A stretch of DNA of 64,000 nucleotides, taken from Endotrypanum monterogeii (Eukaryota > Euglenozoa > Kinetoplastea > Trypanosomatida > Trypanosomatidae). Under the pieces are notes generated by a model, which saw only the letters and a list, made by a program, of their open reading frames with translations, was not told the origin of the DNA and made no database searches. Shown here one piece after another: positions 56,409-64,000 of the stretch. The stretch lies in the NCBI GenBank assembly GCA_000333855.2, contig CM007347.1, positions 163,921 through 227,920 of the forward strand, read 5' to 3'. The first letter of the stretch is position 1; the number at the start of each line of letters is the position of its first letter. The position numbers and the translations under genes were made by a program.

Positions 56409-56452
56409 CGTTTTCTCTGTCTGCTCTCTCTCTACGTATTCGGGGCGTCATC

Positions 56453-57535
56453 ATGTCGGCTTCAAGCACACCCTGGGTGGAGAGATACCGCCCGCAGACG
56501 GTGGCAGATATTGTTGGTAACAGAGAGGCGATATCCCGCTTGCAGGTGATAGCAAAGGAAGGAAATCTCCCAAACTTGCTTCTCTGTGGACCGCCCGGCA
56601 CAGGAAAAACAACAAGCATGCTCTGCCTTGCACGGGACTTGCTGCTTCAGAGCTCCGAGGCAGGTAGCAGAGGGATGTCGCCCGCAGGGGCCACAAAAGA
56701 TATTCTCAAAGATGCGGTCCTCGAGCTGAACGCAAGTGATGACCGTGGGTTAGATGTAGTGCGAGAAAAAATCAAACTGTTTGCCCAAACTAAGAAAACA
56801 CTTCCTAAAAAGTTTTTTTCTTCTGGTGAGGGGACCGCCAAGGAGGAGCGGATGGTGCACTTGCACAAGATTGTGCTGCTGGACGAGGCAGATAGCATGA
56901 CCCCAGCCGCGCAGCAGGCGCTACGCCGCACTATGGAGTTGCACAGCAGCACGACACGCTTTGCCTTCGCGTGTAACAATAGCAGTAAGATAATCGAGCC
57001 TATCCAGTCGCGCTGCGCTGTCGTTCGTTTTAGGAAGCTCAGTGATGAAGACATATTGAAGCGGTTGGTGTATGTCATTCAGCAGGAAAGTGTATCCTAC
57101 ACCGATGATGGTCTAGAGGCGCTTCTGTACCTCGCTGAGGGAGACCTGCGGCAAGCACTGAATGCTCTCCAGGCCACACATACCGGCTACAGACTCGTGA
57201 ACGCTGATAATGTCTTTAAAGTGTGCGACCAACCACATCCGGTGCTTGTCGAGAGCATTGTCTCGGCCTGCGTCACAAGACGTAACATCGAAGAGGCACA
57301 CAAGGAAATGAATCGACTGCTCCATCGCGGCTACGCCCCTGTTGATGTTATCAGCACTTTTTTTAAGGTCATTCAGTCCAACTCGCGTCTTTTCCGAAGT
57401 GAGCTGCAGCAGCTAGAGGTTTTGAAAATAGTGGGCGAGACGACGATGCGGATCGCTGAGGGCGTGGGCACTGCGCTTCAGCTCGCCGCGATGCTCGCGC
57501 GTATGATTGCCATAGTCGAAAATACCGAATCATAG
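56453..57535 (+). CDS. RFC2: Replication factor C subunit 2 (clamp-loader ATPase)
   Basis: The 360-aa AAA+ protein opens with [17 protein letters not shown], the RFC box of small subunits. It has Walker A GPPGTGKT at 46-53, LNASDDRG at 92-99, Walker B LLDEAD at 142-147, the arginine-finger SRC at 186-188 and the sensor region [11 protein letters not shown]. The overall pattern is closest to human RFC2 (yeast Rfc4; trypanosomatid databases may use the yeast number). It works in the pentameric complex that loads PCNA. Two short insertions stand out: about 66-85 after the first helix, and about 121-136 before Walker B. The longer frame from 56303 would add 50 residues, largely hydrophobic, but it lies before the splice acceptor and is rejected. 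No transit peptide is seen, so nuclear action is inferred. Confidence 0.95.
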   Translation: MSASSTPWVERYRPQTVADIVGNREAISRLQVIAKEGNLPNLLLCGPPGTGKTTSMLCLARDLLLQSSEAGSRGMSPAGATKDILKDAVLELNASDDRGLDVVREKIKLFAQTKKTLPKKFFSSGEGTAKEERMVHLHKIVLLDEADSMTPAAQQALRRTMELHSSTTRFAFACNNSSKIIEPIQSRCAVVRFRKLSDEDILKRLVYVIQQESVSYTDDGLEALLYLAEGDLRQALNALQATHTGYRLVNADNVFKVCDQPHPVLVESIVSACVTRRNIEEAHKEMNRLLHRGYAPVDVISTFFKVIQSNSRLFRSELQQLEVLKIVGETTMRIAEGVGTALQLAAMLARMIAIVENTES

Positions 57536-58483
57536 AACCGAGACGGAGGCATCGTTTGTCGTGTGCGATGAAGCAGGGGTAGAGGATCCAAGTAGCTGGG
57601 AGGGGTGTTCTGGTGAGTGACACGGATACCAAGAAGGCGGCACTGCAGCGAGCCGCATCCTTGGTCCTCCTAGAATAGCAGTAAAACATGCAGCATTCTT
57701 GAAATGTTTCTCCGAGATGCCCCGTTTTTTGAACTCCGGTCTCTTCAAATATCACAGCAGTATTTTGCTCACGACCCCTCCCCCCCTCAATCGCTGTTAT
57801 TGACAATGCCTCGCGATTCGAGTTGTGTGTGTGTGTGTGTGTGTGTGTGTGACAAGTAGAGTGACTGTGCTGCTCTCGTCACGTTATCCAATAGAGCTAC
57901 CTGTGAGGTAGCGTACCAGGATTAATTAAGACAAAAAAAAATACCCCAGAAACGTGAAGGGATAGAACGTCTCTCCGCACAGCTCTCGAGGATGGGGAAG
58001 GGAACTTGCAGCATACTCCCCCCTCCCCTCGTGCTGAGGTGTTTCCAAACCTCATTGCCCTCACACTCACGATATACCTTTCCATGGAGCACTCTGGGAT
58101 GATGGTGGTGGTGGTGCTGACGCCGGCAAATAGGTACGTGGGCATAGAGGCTGGCGCATCGGTGTGGTGAAGTACCTCCGAGACGTCTTTGTGTTGATTG
58201 GACAATTCAAATAAATTCTCCATATGACTTCACTGACTGTTCACCGCATCTTTCTCGCATCATGGAATCTTTGTTGTGGTTCCGACATTGCAATATGTGG
58301 CGCTGTCGCCGCGTCGCCATCGGTGCGCACGAGAGTCTTTCCAGCTTTCGATAGACAATAGCGTCAACAGAGAAGGGCCCATTAGATAAGCACATACACC
58401 TACACACAAACACACATATATATATATATATATGGATAAAGAAGTGGAGATACCCCCTTCTAACATTTAGCGTGCGCAAGGCC
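57536..58483. other. Spacer between RFC2 and the CRK gene
   Basis: No gene seen. The region contains (GT)n at 57823-57851, a short GGT repeat near 58102 and (TA)n at 58416-58432. The likely acceptor is the AG at 58469-58470 or one further upstream. Confidence 0.73.
57823..57851 (+). repeat. (TG)n microsatellite
   Basis: Twenty-nine bases of alternating T and G. Confidence 0.93.
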
Positions 58484-59470
58484 ATGTCCACGTCGACAGG
58501 GAACCTGAACGGGAAGCTGGACTCGGTAGATATCACCGCACTGGGTGCAGTATATGAACCAGAGGAGTTGCTCGGCGAGGGCACGTACGGAATTGTCTTC
58601 CGGGCCTGCAACAAGGCAACAGGGGCCAAATACGCCATCAAGAAGCTGCGGTTGGATAGTTTCTCAGAGGGCGTGCCAGCCACCACCATTCGCGAGGCGA
58701 CTCTCTTGCACGACCTCGACGACAATCCAAATGTTGTGCAGCTTCTAGACGTGGTGTGTAGCGAGCACCGAGTCTATCTAGTTTTTGAGCTACTAGACGA
58801 AGACCTCCGCATCTTCATCAAGCGGTACCGCCCCGTCAGCGGGCAGAAGCCAACAAATGGAACAGCTGTGCCACTTCAATTAGTCCGGGACTTCACACGG
58901 CAGATGCTTTTTGGCCTGTGGACGTGCCACAACAGCCGTATTCTGCACCGCGACCTAAAACCTGGCAACGTCCTGGTTGGAAACTATCGAGACAGAAAAA
59001 GCGGGCAGACCAAGTTTTATGTGAAGCTGGCGGACTTCGGACTGGCGCGCGTCTTTGAAATGTCGGTGCAGACTTACACGCACGAGGTCATGACGTTGTG
59101 GTATCGTGCCCCTGAAATAATACTCGGCGACCGCCACTACACCCCGGCTGCTGATGTGTGGTCTGTAGGCTGCATCGTGGCGGAAATGATTCTTGGTTAC
59201 TCACTCTTCCGTGGTGAGAACTGGCGAGACCAGCTGGACAAGGTATTCTACGTAGTGGGTACCCCAACAGAGCAGACGTGGCCCGGGGTCACAAAGCTGC
59301 CTGGCTATGACCGCAACTTCAAAGTGTACCACGTGGCTCCACTCCCGACGCGGCTGCGCGACTACGATGAGAAGGCAGTCGAGTTTATTGCTTATTTGCT
59401 GGTCACAAACCCAACGCTGCGACCCACCATACCAGACATCCTGGAGCACCCTTTTATGAAAGATGCCTAG
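58484..59470 (+). CDS. CRK6: Cdc2-related protein kinase, probably CRK6
   Basis: The 328-aa kinase has the Gly loop GEGTYG (31-36, with the Thr34-Tyr35 inhibitory pair), Lys53 in YAIKK and a cyclin-binding helix PATTIRE (65-71, the PSTAIRE counterpart). It also has HRDLKPGN (155-162), DFG (184-186), Thr199 in TYTHEV as the activating T-loop site, and WYRAPE (206-211). All catalytic residues are present. It has two insertions relative to CDK2: about 118-130 (VSGQKPTNGTAV) and about 165-178 (NYRDRKSGQTKF) before the DFG. The assignment to CRK6 rests on remembered synteny with the GM6-type calpain genes in Leishmania and T. brucei, not on a search; CDK family membership is secure. The ATG at 58484 is chosen, since the upstream frame has only a GTG. 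Confidence 0.92.
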   Translation: MSTSTGNLNGKLDSVDITALGAVYEPEELLGEGTYGIVFRACNKATGAKYAIKKLRLDSFSEGVPATTIREATLLHDLDDNPNVVQLLDVVCSEHRVYLVFELLDEDLRIFIKRYRPVSGQKPTNGTAVPLQLVRDFTRQMLFGLWTCHNSRILHRDLKPGNVLVGNYRDRKSGQTKFYVKLADFGLARVFEMSVQTYTHEVMTLWYRAPEIILGDRHYTPAADVWSVGCIVAEMILGYSLFRGENWRDQLDKVFYVVGTPTEQTWPGVTKLPGYDRNFKVYHVAPLPTRLRDYDEKAVEFIAYLLVTNPTLRPTIPDILEHPFMKDA

Positions 59471-60858
59471 CATCGTGTGTCTGTGCATCTGCGCGCTACA
59501 GGGTAGAGTGTTGCTTTGGTTGTGCCCTGTAGTGGTGTACCTTCTGTTTGAGATACGTTTTCGCTCATCCCCTCTCTCTTTCATTTTGTGGCATCTGCTT
59601 CTCCGCGTCTGTGCAACTCTCCTGACTCGCCAGAAGCTTTTTGAGTGTGCGTGCGTGTCTTTGTGTGTTCCTGGAGGCAATGCTCTGCACTTATTTTCCC
59701 CAACAAGTTGGCGTAATTGTGGGGGGGGGGCGTGGCGAGGGGGTCTTTTCTGTGCCCTTCCCAGTTCCCCCCTTGTGGCTCGGGTAAAATTTTGTCCCGC
59801 CACCGACCCCTTTTTTTCTCTTGTGACCTAATTATATATATTTTTTTGTCTTTCATGAAATTGGTTTCTGTTTGCGTAGCGATCTCACACATCTTGGCGC
59901 CTTCTCGCATGTGAGCTGCAAAACAAAAAAACACACACACAAACGTATGTTTTTGTGAATGTAATCATATTCGTACGAAACCCCTTACCCCTCATCCTCA
60001 CTCGCATTTCATTCGGTTCTCGAGAGCTGTGGATCGGCAACCGTTGGGGACACGCATACACGGAACAATTCTGTAGCATTCATTCCTACGCTGGAGTTGT
60101 ACATCGAGTCGGTAGTGGTTCACTCTGTAATCTTCAGGGTGAGGTGTATGAGGGGGGAATCATATATATATATATATATATTTATAATATTTCATAACCA
60201 CACACACTGTTCTCATGAACGGGCCTGACAATCAGAGTAGCACGTCAAAATGCATCACGTTCTCAATCACTATTTCACAGCACTCGCTTCACTTTCTTTT
60301 TCTCCCTCATTTTTCGCCTCCTCTTTTCGCTGCCATATTGGGCTGAAATCATAAATCTGTGTTACTCTGCATCCTTTTCGAACACACGCACTTGTGCCCT
60401 GGTCTCATTTGCCTTCATCTCCCGAAGTGTATCCCTCTGTCCGCTCACAAAAAACACTCACAGACGCACCTGTTTGTGACGTCGAGGGCTTGTTCTATTT
60501 TGTTGTTATTGCTGTTGCTCTATTCTTCTCATACGCTGTCTATTCTGAAGTTGCTTGCTGACGAGGGTGCTGCAGCGGCCTTTCTACACTTCAGGGGCCT
60601 GTCGCCGAGGCACAATTGTCCTCCAGCGCTTAATTTTACAATTTTTTTTTTGCCGACACCAGCCTCTTCTACTTGCCGAACGACTGGCGCCACTTCCCCC
60701 CCCCAAAAAAAAAAAAAAATACACGCGCTTCTGATTATTACACTGCAAATTCTCTGAGGGCGCTGAGTTTAGCGTGGGACTGGAGCGAGCAACGGTGTAT
60801 CGTGCTCAGGAGGAGATTTTTTTTTCCTCCGGTCCGTTTTCAACGTAAAATTTTGCGA
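59471..60858. other. Spacer between the CRK gene and the RING-PHD gene
   Basis: No gene seen. The region contains a G run near 59730, (AT)n at 60164-60182, poly-T and poly-A runs, and a pyrimidine-rich stretch at 60815-60850 just before the next ATG. Confidence 0.72.
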
Positions 60859-62520
60859 ATGAGTACATCATCATCGTTGCACTTGTCTCCAGACAGTTCA
60901 GGGGTGGCGGAGCAGCGCACCCTCATAACTACCTCGTTACCGGCGGGGTCCTCGACAAGTGCAGCGGAGACCGCGAAAGCGTACGAAAATATATGTGGTA
61001 TTTGCTTCACTGATGTCCACCCAGTCGACAATCCCCGAGGCCGTCTTAATTCATGCAGTCATCTTTATTGCTCTTACTGCATCAAGGAGTGGGCCAAGAA
61101 CACAAATGTTTGTCCAAGCTGCAAGATGCGTTTCACACGCATCTACACCCTTCACCCCCAAACAGGAAAGGAGGAGGAGACAAAGGTACGCAAGCGCAAC
61201 TACGTGGCGTGGGAAACTACCTACGACGACGACGACGATGATGGCAGCAACGCAATTAATGAACGAGTTCTGCTGGAGAGCGTATTATGCGATGTGTGTC
61301 AACAGTCCCACAATGCGGCACGTATGATCTTCTGCGACCGGCGCCAGTGCGTGTACGCGGCCCACATTGACTGTCTCGGCTTGGCGGAGCGCCCAGTGAC
61401 GTTTCTGTGCGCCTGCTGTGCGAAGCTGCGGGAGGAGGAGAGCGATCTTATCCCGTTGAAAGAAAGTTTTACGGCTACAGAAACAGCTCATGCCTCGACA
61501 AAACCAGTAATAAAACCGATGCCAGTGATCATAGCATCACCATCGGTAAGTGCTCCGACGCGCTCAAGCGCAGCTGTTACATCAACTTTGGTTCCTCAGT
61601 CGCAAGTCGCTGTCCCTCCAGACGTGAAGCCGAGTAACTGTGGCGTCGCAGAGATGCCCACTGGATTGCCCGCTCGGTCAGCATTGCGCTCGACAGCGGG
61701 GGAAGCTTCTGTACCCTGTGTGCCACCCACTACAAGCACGTCGCTTATGGAACACCACACGGGTAGCCCCACATCCTCTTCGCCTTTGCCCCCCTCGAGG
61801 GCGGTGCCGTCGAGAAAACCAAGGTCTTCGACGGTACCTCGTGCCCCGATTGACTTCTCCAAACCTCATCTGTCTGCTATCACCCCAACGACGGCATTGC
61901 CGCGACAGGGTCGCATGGGCTGTTCTGCGTCTCCGCACGCGGACTGCACCTCTGGGGCAGAGGACGACTACTATTTTCTGAAGCCTACTTCGCATACTGT
62001 TGCAGCTTCCCTTGAGCTCAGCAGAGTACGGCAGGAACGTGCCTCCGAGGCACAAAGTCGGCATCAGCGCGACCGTGCAAAAGCGGAGCGGTTGCTTGCA
62101 GTTTACGGTGTTCACCATAGGGATGTGGTTGTTGGTGGCGCTCGCAAACGAGCCCGCAGCGCCACGAGTGCGGAAGTAAGCGCAGAACTCGAAATGGCGG
62201 AGAAAGAGTTTGATGACCCGCAACAGAGGCGTGTGATTCAGGAGCGCATGGTTCGTAGGTGGGCCGTTGACATGCTTCCCGAGTTGCGCCGTCGCCGCTA
62301 CATCGAAGGCGACACTGCCACGACAGAGGCTGACTTGTGGATACAGGCAACCACGAGAGCTCGCTCAATGGTGCGCGAAAAGCTAGAGGCGCGAGGGGAA
62401 GCGCTGCGTCGCCGACGCGAGCAGCTGGTGCGCGTGCAAGCACAAAGAGAGGCGGCGGCGCTGGCGAAGCTAGCACGCATTATTGCACAACACCGCGAGC
62501 GTTCTCGCACCCAGGCTTAG
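60859..62520 (+). CDS. RING finger plus PHD finger protein (PHRF1-like)
   Basis: The 553-aa protein has a C3HC4 RING with Cys46, Cys49, Cys66, His68, Cys71, Cys74, Cys85 and Cys88. It is followed by a run of six Asp (123-128) and a Cys4-His-Cys3 PHD finger (Cys144, Cys147, Cys159, Cys164, His169, Cys172, Cys184, Cys187). The order RING then PHD is that of PHRF1, a nuclear E3 ligase linked to RNA polymerase II and chromatin. The middle (200-400) is Ser/Pro/Thr-rich. The C-terminal 180 residues are highly charged and helical, ending in an Arg-rich coiled coil. An E3 ubiquitin ligase that reads chromatin is inferred; the substrate is unknown. The start is the ATG at 60859; the longer frame from 60673 begins in poly-C/poly-A leader sequence. 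Confidence 0.9.
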   Translation: MSTSSSLHLSPDSSGVAEQRTLITTSLPAGSSTSAAETAKAYENICGICFTDVHPVDNPRGRLNSCSHLYCSYCIKEWAKNTNVCPSCKMRFTRIYTLHPQTGKEEETKVRKRNYVAWETTYDDDDDDGSNAINERVLLESVLCDVCQQSHNAARMIFCDRRQCVYAAHIDCLGLAERPVTFLCACCAKLREEESDLIPLKESFTATETAHASTKPVIKPMPVIIASPSVSAPTRSSAAVTSTLVPQSQVAVPPDVKPSNCGVAEMPTGLPARSALRSTAGEASVPCVPPTTSTSLMEHHTGSPTSSSPLPPSRAVPSRKPRSSTVPRAPIDFSKPHLSAITPTTALPRQGRMGCSASPHADCTSGAEDDYYFLKPTSHTVAASLELSRVRQERASEAQSRHQRDRAKAERLLAVYGVHHRDVVVGGARKRARSATSAEVSAELEMAEKEFDDPQQRRVIQERMVRRWAVDMLPELRRRRYIEGDTATTEADLWIQATTRARSMVREKLEARGEALRRRREQLVRVQAQREAAALAKLARIIAQHRERSRTQA

Positions 62521-63362
62521 TCAAGTCTCTCATGCAAAAATGTTACAGGGCATTCACTTGCACGAGACCGATAAAAGTGCTCAAAGAAGAGGCATCGGTT
62601 GTATTTTAGCCTCTCTCCCGCTTTAATTTCATCATTCCTCAAACTAACGCACGCACGCGGATGGCAAAGATGGGTCACTTGAGGTGAACTAATAAACGCC
62701 TTACTCATTCACCAGTATGGATACCCCCTTCGGTAGAGTTTCGCTGCTTTTTTTTTTTGCATTTGTGTTCAACCTGTATCACCCAATCGCTCGAGAAGGG
62801 GCGAGATACAAACCGACTAACGACACTCGTGAACTGCCCGGATTGAAGCCCCGCTGTCTTTTCAAAATTCACGTGGTGCCACCTACTGTGACTCACTTAC
62901 ATGTCAACCCCCCCCCCCCACACACACACACGCACACGCATACACACACATACTCTGATGGAGGTGTGCCCTGCCGGTGTACTTCTGAGAGGTTTATGTT
63001 CGTAGTCTCTGCGACAAAATGCCACCTAATGAATGCTGTGAAAGAGGAGGACGAATGGGGGGGGGGCGTTGCGCCACTCTCAGCGGAATACTCTATTTCA
63101 CCTCACGTCATCCTTTTGATTTTCTGAGTTTCACATGAGATATTATAAAACGGTTATCTGCTGTAACTAGGTAACGGGTGCACAGAACTACGCCCTGCGC
63201 GCTTGTGGGATACACTCACCCTTTTCTCTTTTGCCACACACATGCACTCACACTCACCTACACAGATATAGCAGGGGACACAACAGAAAAAAAAAAGAAA
63301 GCGGAACACAAAAGCTGCTGAGGTAGTGGGAGGGAAGGGGGTGGGGAGGTGGTGGGGTACTC
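62521..63362. other. Spacer between the RING-PHD gene and SMU1
   Basis: No gene seen. The region contains poly-T near 62748, a C run at 62908-62919 passing into a CA tract to about 62951, a G run near 63058, and a weak pyrimidine tract with AG at 63264-63265 that may be the SMU1 acceptor. Confidence 0.72.
62908..62951. repeat. Poly-C with (CA)n microsatellite
   Basis: About 12 Cs, then interrupted CA alternation. Confidence 0.88.
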
Positions 63363-64000
63363 ATGGCGTCTCACACATCCTCAGCAGTCACGTCTCGCGT
63401 CATCTCGCATGAAAGGATACTGCACTACGTCTACGAGTTTCTTGATGAGAGCGGTTACCACCAGACGCTTCGGGCTCTACAGGCGGAGTCAAGGGTGCCG
63501 TACAACACGATTCGCGTGAGGTCTGATGTTTTTGACAGCTCTACCTCCACTCCACACCCCTCTCTCTCGGGAAGGCGAAATAATACAAAAGGATTTGCGC
63601 CTGCAACAGAACGCAATCTGGAGGGGGCTGTGCTGGAGGGAAGTTGGGCAGAAGTGCTCCATGTGTATGTGGACGGGCTCCTGCTTCCTGAGGAGATCAA
63701 GGCGACTCTTTACGAAGTCATTCTCGAAGAAATGGTAGAGCTCCACGGGCTGGTGCCCGCGGCGCGCTCGTTGCTGCTGAACGCACCGATCTTTCAGTTG
63801 ATGAAGACAGATACACCGGCGCGCTATATCCGTCTTGAAAAGATGATTGAGCAGGGTCAACGCACCATGAGCGAAGAGATGACCAACACATCCGCCACTC
63901 GGCTTCTCACACCAGAGATGCGTCAGAGGAGAACAGCGCTGCTTCAGCAGCTAAAGGCGGCGATCCGCTTCACTGCGGATGCCCCCGTGGGGCGGTTGGC
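63363..64000 (+). CDS. SMU1: SMU1-like LisH/CTLH splicing factor (3'-partial)
   Basis: The frame opens at the ATG at 63363 (MASHTSSAV) and stays open to the window edge, with 212 complete codons present. Residues about 17-46 form a LisH motif (HYVYEFLDESGYHQTLRAL). Residues about 84-150 form a CTLH segment with the SMU1 hallmark of ELHGLVPAARSLL, then LMKTDTPARYIRLEKM. SMU1 works with RED/IK in the spliceosomal B complex. In trypanosomatids, which trans-splice every mRNA, this would make it a candidate basal factor. The WD40 propeller expected after residue 200 lies outside the window. About 33 residues (Ser/Arg/Asn-rich, roughly 51-83) are inserted between LisH and CTLH compared with human SMU1. 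Confidence 0.88.
   Translation, partial: MASHTSSAVTSRVISHERILHYVYEFLDESGYHQTLRALQAESRVPYNTIRVRSDVFDSSTSTPHPSLSGRRNNTKGFAPATERNLEGAVLEGSWAEVLHVYVDGLLLPEEIKATLYEVILEEMVELHGLVPAARSLLLNAPIFQLMKTDTPARYIRLEKMIEQGQRTMSEEMTNTSATRLLTPEMRQRRTALLQQLKAAIRFTADAPVGRL

Larger units (their letters stand above)
54182..56452. other. Spacer between the amastin-like gene and RFC2
   Basis: No gene seen. A 120-codon frame at 54193 is low-complexity. The region holds C and G runs near 54530 and 54630, (AT)n at 55505-55544, (GT)n at 55741-55769, (TA)n at 56253-56270 and the RFC acceptor. Confidence 0.73.

Noticed and set aside
56303..56452. N-terminal hydrophobic extension of RFC2
   Set aside because: It lies mostly upstream of the splice acceptor at 56408, and small RFC subunits begin near the RFC box.
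60673..60858. 62-residue extension of the RING-PHD protein
   Set aside because: It begins in a C/A homopolymer and looks like leader sequence.

Overview
The window is eukaryotic nuclear DNA from a trypanosomatid, most likely a member of the Leishmaniinae (Leishmania, Endotrypanum, Crithidia, Leptomonas and relatives). The evidence is a run of intron-less genes all on the + strand (one polycistronic unit), coding DNA richer in G+C than the spacers, spacers full of poly-T/poly-pyrimidine tracts and (TA)n/(CA)n/(GT)n microsatellites, pyrimidine tract plus AG trans-splice acceptors before genes, and kinetoplastid-specific genes. The gene content (giant GM6/FRA-type calpain-like proteins, then an RFC subunit and a CRK6-like kinase) resembles what I remember of Leishmania chromosome 27 and the GM6-CRK6 part of T. 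brucei chromosome 11. That synteny is recalled, not searched.

Layout: (1) 2-16753, a giant calpain-like gene, cut at its 5' end by the window edge, with one calpain-like module, 64 degenerate ~67-aa repeats and a C-terminal calpain-like module. (2) 16754-25737, a 9-kb spacer with no credible gene and many microsatellites. (3) 25738-44561, the tandem paralogue, with two N-terminal calpain-like modules, about 60 repeats and a C-terminal module; it is interrupted by 600 Ns (34550-35149). (4) 47814-48887, radial spoke protein RSP3. (5) 50726-52492, an unrecognised 588-aa protein. (6) 53555-54181, a four-TM amastin-like protein. (7) 56453-57535, replication factor C subunit (human RFC2 type). (8) 58484-59470, a cdc2-related kinase, probably CRK6. 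(9) 60859-62520, a RING-PHD protein. (10) 63363-64000, the N-terminus of a SMU1-like spliceosomal LisH/CTLH protein, running off the window.

The strongest observations concern the two giant genes. The 600-N gap looks false: 578 bp on its left are repeated on its right with one mismatch, the N spacing breaks the frame, and merging the overlap restores one 5,881-aa frame and repeat-by-repeat colinearity with the first gene. A 453-bp block from the left of the gap recurs without a difference 4.6 kb downstream, where it adds one repeat relative to the paralogue. A separate 585-bp tract is shared between the two genes with one mismatch. The repeat array has two layers of higher-order structure: five-repeat units near the N-terminus (three in gene 1, two in gene 2) and an alternating A/B two-repeat pattern in the middle. 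All calpain-like modules lack the catalytic His, so a structural role (flagellum attachment zone, as known for GM6/FRA) is the best guess. I saw no tRNA, rRNA, CRISPR or mobile element.
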